A stretch of 64,000 bases of DNA from Berberis thunbergii (GCA_003290165.1 QNQO01009159.1:1-64000), one strand, 5' to 3'; positions 34,978 to 47,668 are shown, counted from the stretch's first letter. The notes: a model not told the origin generated them from the sequence alone. Numbers and translations are program-made.

Positions 34978-36661
34978 TGATGCGGGTTTAACTAACATAA
35001 ATTAATAGGTTAATTTAACCCACTTGTAATAACCGCAAGTGCATGGTGCCTAATTGGTAGACAACGGCAAGTACGGGTCGATCCCACGAAGAAGGTGAAT
35101 GCAATTAAAATTTTAGAATTTAATTAAACTAATTTATAGGAAAGGGGGTTACAACATTTTTAAAGTTAAACTAAAAATAAGAAAAATAAGAAAAATAAAA
35201 GATAGATGAAATGGATTTTTGTGGGCTTGGACTCACAATTTAGTTAGCAAAATTATTTAAATCTAAATTACTGAATTTAAATACGAGAAGCGTTAGGGAT
35301 GAGAATCCCTTGCTTACACCGAATATATGATCGTTAAAATCCAATTAAACTTATATCATGTTTCTATCAAACATTAACAAATTATTTCAAGCAAATACGC
35401 TCTTACAAAGTATTAAGTGTCTTTTTAGGGCACACTTAATCAAAGTTTAAGCTTAATATTTTTAACACATGCTTTGATTATTAATAAAGGGTAATTCTAA
35501 CTACCAAACATATCAAGTTTAATTTCTCGAACATGCAAGGTGAAAGCAATTTATCAAAATTTAGAAATAAATTGTAATTAACAATTAAGCACACAATTCA
35601 GTAAAATAAATCAAAATAACTTATACAACCCATTTAGTTTATCACAAGCTCGATATGGTGGCACTCAGCAAATCAGAAAGTGGTGGTGCACGAATCCCGA
35701 TGAAGATGGTCCCAAAACGCTTTGTGATTGTACAGAGCAAAACCAGGGGTGTAAATAGCCAAAAACAGATTTGACCATTTCTCCCCCTCGCTACAGTGCA
35801 CCTACAGTACCCTCGCAGAGGTCGTCTTCTCCAGCGCGACAGCAGGCTCTCGTGGCTTCGTTCTCGCTCCTCGCGACCTTCTTCGCCCTCAAATCGTCTC
35901 CAGAACCTGCGAAAGACGAGCAAAGATGAGGAAACACCAATAAAACAGCAAAAACAGAGATAGATAAGCGAGCGATGCTCCCCTGTTTTCGCTTCCTGTC
36001 GCGACGGTGGTGCGCCGCGGTGTGGCTCTATTTGTGGTGGTTTTTCGGTGGCGGAGAGATGGTTTGGGGCCTGGACGAAGAGAGGAGAGGGAGACGGGTG
36101 ATGGTGGTGGTAGGGTGATGGTGGTGGCGAGGTGGTGATTGCTGAGTGAGTGGAGTGAGAGATGGATGAGTGGTGAGGGTGATGGTGAATCACCTTTGAG
36201 AGAGGAGCTCCCTTGAGGAAATCTCCATTGAGGAAGAAGTTTTGATTTCTAATTCTCCTCTTTTCCCTTCTCTTCCTCCTCTCCTTTCTTACCCTATCAT
36301 CTTCTATTTATAGAAAATTATTAAGATGAATAGGGATGAAATGAGGGAATGATTCATCAATGAGGGTAGGAGAAGGATTAGGCTTGGCATTGGGTTTGGG
36401 TTTAGGTTATGGATTGGGTTTAGGTTATGAATTAGGTTTTGGGTTTAGGTTATGAATTAGGTTTCGGTTTTAGGTTTGTGACTTGCTTTATACCACCGTT
36501 GGAATTGACTAATTGTCGTTCCTTGTCACTTTAATGTGATTTCATCGTTTACGCTCAAATTCCTACAAAGACATGAAAACGAAATAATTACTATAAAATA
36601 TAATAATCGAAACACTAACATGTATTAAGGGATATATTAAGTAATAATTATGTGAATATCA
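34978..36661 (-). repeat. 5' LTR of element 1
   Basis: Same ends as the partner (TGATGCGGG and TATCA) but 228 bp shorter, because the G-rich block after GAGAGGAGAGG is missing near 36,095. Elsewhere the two LTRs differ by few substitutions. Confidence 0.9.
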
Positions 36662-37749
36662 ATGAGCCAACTCGCTCACAAAATTGTCCAATCTAGCCAA
36701 TACATAGGAACATGGAACACATTGTTGATATACAAATCAAGACCGGCTGGAACAACCAACACACCCGATCACTAAACGAATATGTGAAAATAGAAAAAAA
36801 AGTGTGGAGAATTAAGCGAGTACACTTATCATATACAACGAGTCTCCACAAATGACCCAAGATGAATCACGACTTCAAAGAAACTACATGCGAAACAGAA
36901 AAAAATATAAAAGGCAATACAACATTGTCAAAAGGAAATGAGTTTTCATTCGTACAATCACTCAGTTACATCCGGAGAAGAAGATAGTACATCTGGAAAA
37001 GGAGGTGGAACATCTGGAGAAGAAAATAGAAAATATAGTATAGGCAGCAAAAGCATATGATGGAAAGAGGCAACAACGCTAGTGGCAGGAGAAGACGAGA
37101 ATCTCTCTTCAATAGCAAGATTAAATGATGTAGCCATGACGAAAGGGGGAGGAAATGATGGTTCTTCATCTACAGGACAAATGATTATACTCGAAGACTT
37201 GATCGACCAAATGACGATACTTAGACAAATCAATACCAAGCCCTTTGATATAGTCAAGAGCTTGACCCGCCCATCAACCACTCTCTTCCAATCCTCTAGC
37301 TCCACAATCTTCAGTCTGTTTTTTTATCGCAGCAAGCTCATTCCTAGTTGAAATAATTTGCCCTTTGGCGGCGATCAGCATGGTAGAGATGTCCGACTTA
37401 ACTTCATCAAGCACAATTATTAATTGTTCCACCCGCCCTTCAACAATTCTACGGCTGATAGATTGCTCAATCACGGAAAGCAAAACCTCATCATGGTCAA
37501 CATTATCAACAAATAACCCCTTTTCCAACTTGTCCAGTCGTGTGTGAACCCCGTCCAAAGTAGTCATTGAAGACTCAAGTTCCACAGCAGACCGATCTCG
37601 CGTAACTTCTACTTCCCTCAGAGAGGCCAGTGCAACCCCAACTGCCTTATCTTGCTCTGTACATTGCATTTTCACCACGTAATAATAGCGCCGCCAACTT
37701 CCTCTCAAGAGCAGCCACCTGGCTACTCCAACCCAGCATAAGTGAGATG
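36662..37749 (-). pseudogene. Antisense gene remnant of Tat element X
   Basis: Minus-strand frames 37708-37274 and 37305-36958 encode a helical, Glu/Lys/Arg-rich stretch (LEKGLFVDNVDHDEVLLSVI) followed by LERVVDGRVK-like and DYIKGLGIDLSKYRHLVD-like sequence. The layout and composition match the end of the antisense region of element Y (52,579-53,640; for example NGRRNFLDFLETHGL). I take it as the same type of antisense ORF, truncated at its 5' part. Confidence 0.5.
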
Positions 37750-37887
37750 ATTCATATCGTCCATTATTATCTGTTTAAGACCAAATTGAGATGAGTGCTA
37801 GGATCCAACACTGGCATCGAATGTTGTTCTACTGCTTTCCATTTGATGGTCTAATGATGACCTCGAGCAATCCAACACTTATTCAAA

Positions 37888-38001
37888 GAGAGTCACTTGC
37901 TTAAGCATCGGAGTGCCTCCGGCCACCAAAAAGTGGTCTTTGGAAGTCTAACATCTGTTTTGTAGGTCACACTCTCAGGAAGACGAGATTTGGACATATC
38001 A
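37888..38001 (+). repeat. End of an LTR shared by elements X and Y
   Basis: GCTTAAGCATCGGAGTGCC through CTAACATCTGTTTTGTAGGT to ...GACATATCA matches 55,500-55,598. It is followed by TTTTGCGCCATCCATGGGGA, a decayed Tat primer site. So it is the 3' end of the left LTR of Y and, by position, also the end of X. The sequence before 37,888 does not match the right LTR. Confidence 0.65.
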
Positions 38002-38159
38002 GTTTTGCGCCATCCATGGGGAACGACGAGTTTCCTTTCTAAAAAGAAATCACAGTGATGAAGTTCACCGAAATCTAATTAACGATCAAGAAATTATCAA
38101 AGTCAATAGAACGCTCTACAAATCCTCAATCTAGCGATAGACAATGCGACATGTCTCAT

Positions 38160-38715
38160 AATCAACCCAGCGACAACCGTCGAACCAATTGCACTAGAAA
38201 AAAAAAGAACTTCAACAGATAATGATTCAGACGTCTCTGACATCTTTGGGAGTCCCCTTGGACCCCCGTGTAGAAATGCTCATGGCTCAGATGAACCATG
38301 TGATCAAAACAGTGGATAGACTCATCCATGACTTGGAGGGCAACAAACCTCAAGAAGAAAACACCCAGCTTAAGAGATATCAGATTGGTAACATTTCTGA
38401 GTTTAACCAACGAAAGTTTGGAAGACTACAACCGAAAAAGCCCAAACGTGAACCAACAGAGAAATCGTTTATGGCCTTAATAACGAGTTGAGGTGAGGTC
38501 CTTAAAGCTATAGCAGGAAGGGAAGATGTTAAATGGCCACCAAAAATGAGAGGAGATCCATAAAGACGTAACAAAAGCAAACACTGCTCCTTCCACGACG
38601 ACTACGGCCATGATACCAAAGTTTGTCGTAGCTTGACGGAGGAGATCGAATGCCATATCAGAGAAGGACGACTCGGAGAATTCATTGAGCTTAAAAAGCC
38701 CGTGGACTAAATAAT
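38160..38715 (+). pseudogene. Gag C-terminal fragment of element Y
   Basis: One frame (38222-38491) holds DPRVEMLMAQMNHVIKTVDR. The next piece reads KWPPKMRGDP, then the zinc-knuckle-like CSFHDDYGHDTKVCRSLTEE and CHIREGRLGEF, which is the end of Tat gag. A stop separates them. The N-terminal gag core is missing. Confidence 0.75.
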
Positions 38716-38865
38716 CACATCGGAGAATGGCCAAAGGAGACAATATACGTCTTACATGGTGCAGCTGGAGAAAAGGAATAGTCCAACCAATCCCGAAAGC
38801 GAGTAAATAGAGACCAACGAGCAAATATCAGATACCAAGAGTCGTCAGCACAACGCGCAAAGACG

Positions 38866-39038
38866 GTGCAGAGGACTCAGACCTTCTCTAACAAAGATGC
38901 AGATGATGTTAATTTCCCGCACAATGATGCTTTAGTAATCTTAGTCATGATAGCTAGGTGGGATATCAAGAGAGTATTGGTTGACATGGGTAGCTTAGCC
39001 AACCTCCTATACCTGACAAATTTTCGAAGGATGTGGTT
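38866..39038 (+). pseudogene. Protease, first part, element Y
   Basis: DADDVNFPHNDALVILVMIA leads to the aspartic protease motif as VLVDMGSLANLLY (Asp at 38983; usual form VDGGSS). The frame is cut by element 2 at the TGGTT target site. Confidence 0.8.
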
Positions 39039-40873
39039 TGATGCGGATTTAACTAACCTAAATTAACATGTTAATTTAACCCACTTGTAATACCGCAAGT
39101 GCACGGTGCCTAACTAGTAGACAACGGCAAGTACGGGTCGATCCCACGAAGAAGGTGAATGCAATTGCAATTTTAAGAAATTATCTAAACTAATTAAAAT
39201 GGAAAATGGGGGTTACAGTGTTTTTAAAAGAAAACTAAATTAAAGATAATAAAACAAAATAAAATGATAAGATGAAATGAGATGGAATGAAATGGGTTTG
39301 GTGGGCTTAGACTCACCAATGAGTTAGCAAAATTATCTAAATCTAGATTACTGAATTTAAATACGAGAAGCTTAGGGATGAGAATCCCTTGCTTACACCG
39401 AAAATATGATCGTTAAAATCCAATTTAAATTATATCATGTTCTTTTAAACCTTAACAAATTATTTCAAGCTTGATAAAGAGTATTTCTAACTACCAAGCA
39501 TATCAAGTTTAATTAATTGAACATGCAAGGTGAAAGCAAATTATCAAAATTCAGAAATAACTTGTAATGACAATTAAGCAAACCATTCAGTAAAATAGCT
39601 TTAAAATAATTTCTACAGCCCAATTGGTTTGTCACAAACTCGATATGGTGTCGAACAGCAAATCGACGATTGGGTGTGCACGAATCCCGAGGAAATGGCC
39701 CTTAATTCGCTCTGTGGTGGTACAGAACAAATCAAGGGGTGGAAATAGCCAGAATCACAAATCAATTCAAATTTCGCGCCTGCTACAGTAACCCCGCAGT
39801 GCTACAGTAAACAGCGTCTTCTCCAGCGAGAAATCGCGTTTTTCGGCCTGGTTTTCGCTCCTCACGACCTCCAAGCTGCTCCAAATACTGCAAAAGACCA
39901 GAGAGGATGAAGAAAATACGAAAAACAGCAAAACAAATCAAGCAAATTCGGGAGGAAAACTCCCTGTTTCAGCCCTGTTTCGCAACTGTCCGGCGGCTTT
40001 CCGTCGCTCCTCGCAGCTTCCCTCGACTCCAAATGAATGCTAGAACCTATAAAAGAGAAAGAGAGTGTGAGGAACAGCAAAAATAATTGAAAATCAGGAA
40101 GATCAAATTGAAACAGAGTTTCCTGTTTTCGCGGCGGTGCTCTGTTTCGCAGTGGTTTGGGCGCGGTGGCGGTGCTGGTTCGTGGTGGTTCGTGACCTGT
40201 TGAGCTGTTCGGCGGAGGTGTTGGTGAGGTGACAGTGTGGACAGTAGAGAGGAGTATGGAATGGTGGTTTGTGATGAGAATCACTTTTAGAGGAGGAGGT
40301 TTTGATTTTCTTTCTAAGTCTTTCTTTTCCCTTCTCTTCCTCTCCCATTGCTATTCTTTTTCATTGATTTTATAGATTGAGAACAAATGAATAGCAAGTG
40401 ATGTTAGGTGAAGATGGGAGAGAACATGGGATGTTGGTGGATGGAATGATTGTGGGAGAATATGGGATTGTGGGAGAACGTGGGATAGAATGTGGGATGT
40501 TGGTGGAGAATGGTGGACGTTGGTGGATGATGGGTTTGTTTTGGGTTTGGTTTGTGAGTTTGGTTTGTGGGTTTGGTTTATGGGTTTTAGGTTATGAACT
40601 AGGTGTTGGGTTTAGGTTTGGTTTATGGGTTTTAGGTTATGAACTAGGTGTTGGGTTTTGGTTTGGTTTATGGGTAGGTTTATGGATTTCTCTCTCTATT
40701 TTGTACCACCACCAAGTGCAATTCCTTACACAGTCGCCTTAATATGATTTCATCGTTTACGCGCAAATTCCTGAAAAGAAATAAAAACGAAGTAATTATT
40801 ATAAAATATAAGAATCGAAACACTAACATATATAAATTAAGGAGTATAAAATGTATGAATTATGTGTATATCA
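39039..40873 (-). repeat. 3' LTR of element 2
   Basis: 1,835 bp, ends TGATGCGG and TATCA. By eye about 11 substitutions and no indels separate it from 45,469-47,303. It contains GGTTTATGGGTTTTAGGTTA-type G/T-rich repeats near 40,540-40,680. Open frames 39862-40348 and 40398-40742 lie in LTR DNA and recur in the partner. Confidence 0.92.
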
Positions 40874-42805
40874 AATACCCCAAACCTATATTTTGCTAGT
40901 CCTCGAGTAAAACAATAAAATTCTAACTCACTTTCGCAGGAATCATCGGTTGCACTTACCTTAAACGTGCAACAAGGCTTTAAACCCCTAGATTACCTCT
41001 AGTGGACGAGTTATAGTCTCGTGAGGGTTTCCAGAAAATGTTACCCACAAACATTACTGACTCAACAAAACTTAGTCACAAAAAACTTATTTTAAAACTT
41101 CAAGAAATGCAGGAAACCAACAGTGTCATTTTAGTGTATCAACAAATCTCCAAATAATTTATTATTCTCCAAAGGTTAGAAAAAATTCATAATCATCCTC
41201 AACTCAATGTGTGTGTGTGGATAGCACTGTCAACATAATTTTTCATTTCAGAGTAAAACAATGACTAAATCTCCTGTAGAAAGTTTGTTTTGACTTCAAA
41301 CCTCTTATGTCACTCACAATAACGCACTCAGAGATTTGGTATTTCACTCAGTTTATATGTGAGGAAAAGAGTAAATAATGGAAAACAATCATCTCACATA
41401 TAGTAATATGAAGAACGGACTTTTCAAGAATGGAATGAACATGATCTCATGGACAGGAATATCAATTACTTTTGGGAATGTTGAATCAAACACCATAGGT
41501 CTTGGTTATTAAATCTCCACATCCACGAAACCAACCTTTACCTAAGATCAACTAGGACTTTGTTGGGTTGTAATGGGGGTTGGTTAATAGTTAATAAGGA
41601 AGGTCAAGGGATTCTAACAAAAATTTCTAGGAATGTATACACCCATTTAACGAACAATTAGGGCTGTCAAGAATAAATCAATGTTGCGCACCATCAATTT
41701 TTTTCTTCATTCTCACATCTTTATCCTCATTCACATTCTTCTTCTTCTTTCTTTTCTTTCTTTTTCTTTCTTTATTTCTTTTCTTTCTTCCATAGAGGAT
41801 TTATGAAATATCTCACATTTTGCTTTGTCATGCCCTTTTTACACCAAGTATATTCATCCGTACACATTCCCAGAAAAATTGGGTAAAGGTTAATGGGTTA
41901 ACAAATAAAAGGTTAATCTATGGCTCAAAAGGCTACAAAAAGTTAATGTTATGGGTAAGTTAAAAGGCTAGTTAATGGTTTAAAGACAAAAAAGCCTAGA
42001 TCATTTCCTAAGTTCGGGTCAGTATTATGACATCTCAATTGAATAAGCCAAGAAGTTCTAGTGTAATAATTCAATTTTTATGTCATTTCCAAAGCAATTG
42101 ATCAAAATAATGAAAATAATGAGATCATCAACGAGTTAATGTAGACTCAAGAAAAATCAGAGTTTATGTATAACCCTCAGAAAAATAGAAAGGCTCAAAG
42201 CTTCCAGGGTTAAGTCTCCACTATTATTCTAAGGTTTTCTAGTATATATTTCACTCATCAACTTCAAGTTATGCTACATGGCTCATGGTGCAAAGATAAT
42301 CGAGTTGAAAAAATCTTATGAACTAGATCTAACTTAAGGATCTTAATAAACTTTCAGTCTTTTATCACTATACCAATATGTCAAGTTGGCTTGCATTTTC
42401 TTGAGCATAAAACATTTAAAGTCCATTTTCATACTCGTAAAAGACCAAGTTTTCTTGACAGAAAAGCAATTTTCTTTTTTTTTTCTTTTTTTTTTTCAAG
42501 AAAAGAAAAGAAAATACTACGAAAAAAAATGAAAAATTCACCGACTCATGAATCCTACCCCCAAACCTAATCCAAACATTGTCCTCAATGTTTAACAAAA
42601 TAATCTTACAAATGAATGAAATAAGTACAGGAGAGGAGGTTAGAATAGTATTACCGCGGTGAAGATTTTACCAATTTCCAAGAAGTCATCCATCAATGAG
42701 GCTCACAAACATAAGAATCATGGAGTTTTCATTAGAAATCGATAAAATGCAGACTCGACACTAACAAAGAAAACTAAAAAGAAAGCTAGTTGTTAGTCAA
42801 AACTG
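40874..42805 (-). other. 3' untranslated region of element 2
   Basis: Non-coding, collinear with 30,304-32,306 of element 1. It begins with the same purine tract beside the LTR and contains TTTC-rich runs near 41,740-41,790. Confidence 0.6.
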
Positions 42806-44100
42806 TTACAGAGCTAACGAGTAAGAGTGAAACACAACTAAATAGGGTACTCGAAAATCAATCCAGACTAACAGTAGAGACACACAACTAAAGCTAGGCT
42901 GCCTCCTAGGAGCGCTTGGTTTAACGTCATCAGCCAGACAAATATTCTTCCTAAAAAAATGGTGTATCGAAAAGTACAAAGGAAGAACATCACAAATACT
43001 TAGTCCATGATCGTATATCAACAACCTGAACAGTTGAGGATCAGTCCACCAAAATATAGCAATCACATGGGGCACCAAATACACTAGGACATTCCAAAAG
43101 TGATCAGTAGTCATACACAACAGATGATCATTGCGTGCTCCAAAAAGGGAACATCCCATGTCTGGTTCCAAATCAGAAGATTGAATAATTTTCACAACAG
43201 GATGGTGAAAACTGAAATCCTCAATACAGCACAAGGGATTGGTGAAAGTAGCCTTAGTAAATGGGAATGTGATGCAAGTAGATGAGACGATGGATATATC
43301 AAGTGGTACAGGCTCATCACATGAATCACATAGAGATGTTGGTCTAGACAACTCATCACCTGAAAATGCATACCTGAGGGTGTCAGGTAATTGTTTAAGG
43401 TTAAGCTCAGGTGGCTCAACTGATGGGGCTAGTTTTGACTCACTGAGTGGAAGAGGCTTCACTTTAGACTGCCATTTATAACTAGGATCCACAATGGGGA
43501 CTGAGTCAAGCAAATCATTGACTTCCCTAATGGAATCATCAACATCAAAGTCTAAACTAAATTGAGTCAAACAAGTCTCGAAACAGTCAAGGGGAGACTC
43601 TAAAGAATGTTCACAGTTTAATTCGATGAATGAGTTACTAGGGAGGCATGAGTCAACATGGAAAGGAGATGTCTGTAGTGTCTCAGAATCGACAGGTTCA
43701 TCAATAAATGAGTCACTAGGGAATTTTCTGACTCTATCTCAGGAAGTGACTCAATTATCTGACTCACAGTCATCTCAAGTTTCCGGATAGCTTGAGAGTT
43801 TTGTTGAAAAGTAGTTGTCAATTCTGTGATATCATGAGAATTTTGCACAAGTATTTCTCCTGTTCGCTCTATAAAAATTTTCATGATAGCCTCTAACTCA
43901 TTATCAGGATTTAAAGCTTGAGGAGTCTGAGGAGTGTCTAGAGGACCTTCATGGTACTGACCATGAGCCCATGATAAGTCAGAATGATAAGCTAGACCTG
44001 GGTAATAATCTAAATATGGATCATACTCAGGTCGTCGCATGTCATAAAATGTATTGACTTGCTCGGAAAAATAGGCTGGATATTCCCTTGTGTTCATTTT
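42806..44100 (-). pseudogene. Element 2 ORF, frameshifted
   Basis: Same protein as in element 1, starting at MNTREYPAYFSEQV (ATG near 44,098). The frame breaks near 43,725, where element 1 has five T and this copy four, in the stretch encoding ESEKFPSDS in element 1. The second half (43570-42806) continues with the SVEPPELNLKQLPDTLRYAF segment and ends about 40 residues beyond the element 1 version, with KPSAPRRQPSF. About 30 codons after the gag-like repeat are deleted relative to element 1. Confidence 0.65.
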
Positions 44101-45139
44101 TTTTTTTTTTTTTTTTTTGAAAGTACTAACTCTAAAAATATACACAAGCTCACATGCAATCAGCAACCAATAAATGCACAAGAAACATGCCTCCCTAAGC
44201 AATCAACGTTTTTGAGATCAATTATCTTTTTATCTTTGGAGGACAATTATTTCTTATGTAATCTTTATGACACAACAATGGGTACTACAAGTTGATCCTA
44301 AGAGTGTACACTTTACACATCAAAGTTCAAAATCAGTAGGCTAGAGTTTTGTTTCAAAGAAACCGGATTATCGCACAAGAGAAGGAGGTCACAATGGTCC
44401 AATTAAGTACTTCCTTGTGCTACCGCTCTGTAAGCCAATAGATGTGAGAACGATGTGATGTTAAATGCACACTTGAGGCTTGTGTTCCTAACCAAAAACT
44501 GTTGGTTACACCAATTCTTCTTGTGGATTGTAGCTTACTTATGACTCGGCGTACCGGGTAAATTACCCTTGTGGCAGTGGCCTCTCGGAGTTCATTGAAT
44601 GATTAAACCCATCGTCACTTTTAGCTTGAGTCAACACAAAAATTATTAGATTCACCTTGGTCTTTGGTTGTCCTATGAACACCGTACCTAAAAGATGGCT
44701 CTATCTAACTTGCTAATTGATTTTAATTATGTTAGGCTATTGGTTGCACACAGCTGGAGTGATGAGGTGGGGATATCAAGTCCCACCAGTTTCTATTTAA
44801 AAGCTGGGTCTGCTTATTATGAATTACTAAAGTTTAGCATCCACAATTACAAAAATTAAACAACCAATCACACAATTTCAACCAATTACACCAAGCACCC
44901 GGTCGCTAATACATTGCGTGTGATAGAAATACTTACAGTGTGCGTATTCCAATCTGCACAAAAAGTTAGCACAATTAAAAAAAAAAGGTCCGACTTCTTT
45001 TTATCAGTTTCAATCAACACACAAGCACATGCAAATAAATTTACTGGTCTTGGTCTTAGAAGTCGGATTTCTAAATCATAAAAATTATTGGGTAACAATT
45101 AAAATTGTTTCCCTATAACTTTTGACTTAGAAAATTTTG

Positions 45140-45174
<35 letters not shown>

Positions 45175-45444
45175 TGATTAAACAAAATGAAAAATAGTAA
45201 AATATAAAAATTATTACACCACACACTCGTAAAACGAGGTGAAAATAAAATTACAACTCTCCTCACAAAAATAATAAATAAAAAATAAAAATTTGCTTGA
45301 TCTTTTGCAGGATCGTCCAATATCCTCGAGAAGCGTGTAATCTGCAAAATCAAACACAAAATGAGTGTAAAAATAACAAAATAAAAATAATTTTTTTTTT
45401 ATAATTAGTGAAAATAAATCTTAAATTCAGTTACAATGCTACCT
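44101..45444 (-). other. Leader of element 2
   Basis: Non-coding, collinear with the element 1 leader. It carries a 31-base T run at 45142-45172 and a 20-base T run beside the ORF start near 44,099-44,118. Confidence 0.5.
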
Positions 45445-45462
45445 TCCCCGGCAACGGCGCCA
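45445..45462 (-). promoter_or_regulatory. Primer-binding site, tRNA-Asp, element 2
   Basis: TGGCGCCGTTGCCGGGGA on the minus strand, six bases from the LTR end, identical to element 1. Confidence 0.92.
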
Positions 45463-45468
45463 AAAACT

Positions 45469-47303
45469 TGATGCGGATTTAACTAACCTAAATTAACATG
45501 TTAATTTAACCCACTTGTAATACCGCAAGTGCACGGTGCCTAACTAGTAGACAACGGCAAGTACGGGTCGATCCCACGAAGAAGGTGAATGCAATTGCAA
45601 TTTTAAGAAATTATCTAAACTAATTAAAATGGAAAATGGGGGTTACAGTGTTTTTAAAAGAAAACTAAATTAAAGATAATAAAACAAAACAAAATGATAA
45701 GATGAAATGAGATGGAATGAAATGGGTTTGGTGGGCTTAGACTCACCAATGAGTTAGCAAAATTATCTAAATCTAGATTACTGAATTTAAATACGAGAAG
45801 CTTAGGGATGAGAATCCCTTGCTTACACCGAAAATATGATCGTTAAAATCCAATTTAAATTATATCATGTTCTTTTAAACCTTAACAAATTATTTCAAGC
45901 TTGATAAAGAGTATTTCTAACTACCAAGCATATCAAGTTTAATTAATTGAACATGCAAGGTGAAAGCAAATTATCAAAATTTAGAAATAACTTGTAATGA
46001 CAATTAAGCAAACCATTCAGTAAAATAGCTTTAAAATAATTTCTACAGCCCAATTGGTTTGTCACAAACTCGATATGGTGTCGAACAGCAAATCGACGAT
46101 TGGGTGTGCACGAATCCCGAGGAAATGGCCCTTAATTCGCTCTATGGTGGTACAGAACAAATCAAGGGGTGGAAATAGCCAGAATCACAAATCAATTCAA
46201 ATTTCGCGCCTGCTACAGTAACCCCGCAGTGCTACAGTAAACAACGTCTTCTCCAGCGAGAAATCGCGTTTTTCGGCCTGGTTTTCGCTCCTCACGACCT
46301 CCAAGCTGCTCCAAATACTGAAAAAGACCAGAGAGGGTGAAGAAAATACGAAAAACAGCAAAACAAATCAAGCAAATTCGGGAGGAAAACTCCCTGTTTC
46401 AGCCCTGTTTCGCAACTGTCCGACGGCTTTCCGTCGCTCCTCGCGGCTCCCCTCGACTCCAAATGAATGCTAGAACCTATAAAAGAGAGAGAGAGTGTGA
46501 GGAACAGCAAAAATAATTGAAAATCAGGAAGATCAAATTGAAACAGAGTTTCCTGTTTTCGCGGCGGTGCTCTGTTTCGCAGTGGTTTGGGCGCGGTGGC
46601 GGTGCTGGTTCGTGGTGGTTCGTGACCTGTTGAGCTGTTCGGCGGAGGTGTTGGTGAGGTGACAGTGTGGACAGTAGAGAGGAGTATGGAATGGTGGTTT
46701 GTGATGAGAATCACTTTTAGAGGAGGAGGTTTTGATTTTCTTTCTAAGTCTTTCTTTTCCCTTCTCTTCCTCTCCCATTGCTATTCTTTTTCATTGATTT
46801 TATAGATTGAGAACAAATGAATAGCAAGTGATGTTAGGTGAAGATGGGAGAGAACATGGGATGTTGGTGGATGGAATGATTGTGGGAGAATATGGGATTG
46901 TGGGAGAACGTGGGATAGAATGTGGGATGTTGGTGGAGAATGGTGGACGTTGGTGGATGATGGGTTTGTTTTGGGTTTGGTTTGTGAGTTTGGTTTGTGG
47001 GTTTGGTTTATGGGTTTTAGGTTATGAACTAGGTGTTGGGTTTAGGTTTGGTTTATGGGTTTTAGGTTATGAACTAGGTGTTGGGTTTAGGTTTGGTTTA
47101 TGGGTAGGTTTATGGATTTCTCTCTCTATTTTGTACCACCACCAAGTGCAATTCCTTACACAGTCGCCTTAATATGATTTCATCGTTTACGCGCAAATTC
47201 CTGAAAAGAAATAAAAACGAAGTAATTATTATAAAATATAAGAATCGAAACACTAACATATATAAATTAAGGAGTATAAAATGTATGAATTATGTGTATA
47301 TCA
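45469..47303 (-). repeat. 5' LTR of element 2
   Basis: Full-length partner of 39,039-40,873, with the same length of 1,835 bp. Differences are single bases, for example near 45,690, 45,971, 46,144, 46,243, 46,321 and 46,337. Confidence 0.92.
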
Positions 47304-47668
47304 TGGTTCACTAATGAGATGCTCAAACCTAGCGATCAATCACTAATGAGACGTTCTCACCTAGCGATCAACCAATGGTGGGATTCAATAGGGAACAATG
47401 TCGTCCACTTAGGATGATTCATCTACCAGTTGAAGCAGGAGAGCTAAGAAATCAACGAGTGTCATTGATAGACTTCCTTGTTGTTGATGTTTTTTCTGCA
47501 TATAACATGCTACTCGGAAAACTTTGGATACACAAAATGGGCTCAGTCTCCTCAACCATGCACCAATGCTTAAAGTACCATACTTACAATGATGTCGAGA
47601 GAATCAAAGGAGATCAACAAGTGGCTCGTGAGTGTCATTTCGCAACGATAAAGGCTCCCCACAAATAG
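47304..47668 (+). pseudogene. Protease, second part, and linker of element Y
   Basis: The frame continues the protease interrupted at 39,038: VSLIDFLVVDVFSAYNMLLG and GSVSSTMHQCLKYHTY, then IKGDQQVARECHFATIK, a Tat signature. The first 70 bases include a decayed doubling (CTAATGAGA...ACCTAGCGATCA). Confidence 0.75.

Larger units (their letters stand above)
28392..36661 (-). mobile_element. Athila-like nonautonomous LTR retrotransposon, element 1
   Basis: Complete unit of 8,270 bp flanked by the 5-bp duplication ATGAG (28387-28391 and 36662-36666). It has LTRs of 1,912 and 1,684 bp, a tRNA-Asp primer site, one open reading frame and a long 3' untranslated part, all on the minus strand. It has no RT, RNase H or integrase. 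The primer site, the GAG/pre-RT type ORF and the conserved AGCGCTTGG...GGCAGCC-type motif (32,335-32,365) suggest Athila ancestry. Confidence 0.88.
39039..47303 (-). mobile_element. Athila-like nonautonomous LTR retrotransposon, element 2
   Basis: 8,265 bp flanked by TGGTT on both sides (39034-39038 and 47304-47308). Two 1,835-bp LTRs, a tRNA-Asp primer site, a frameshifted ORF and a 3' untranslated region, all on the minus strand. The interior is close to element 1; the LTR middle is different, so the two are sister subfamilies. It sits in the protease of element Y. Confidence 0.92.

Noticed and set aside
40398..47172. Identical 114-residue frames in both element 2 LTRs (40398-40742, 46828-47172)
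   Set aside because: They lie in G/T-rich LTR repeats, and the identity follows from recent LTR duplication. The product is a low-complexity Gly/Leu/Val/Trp string.
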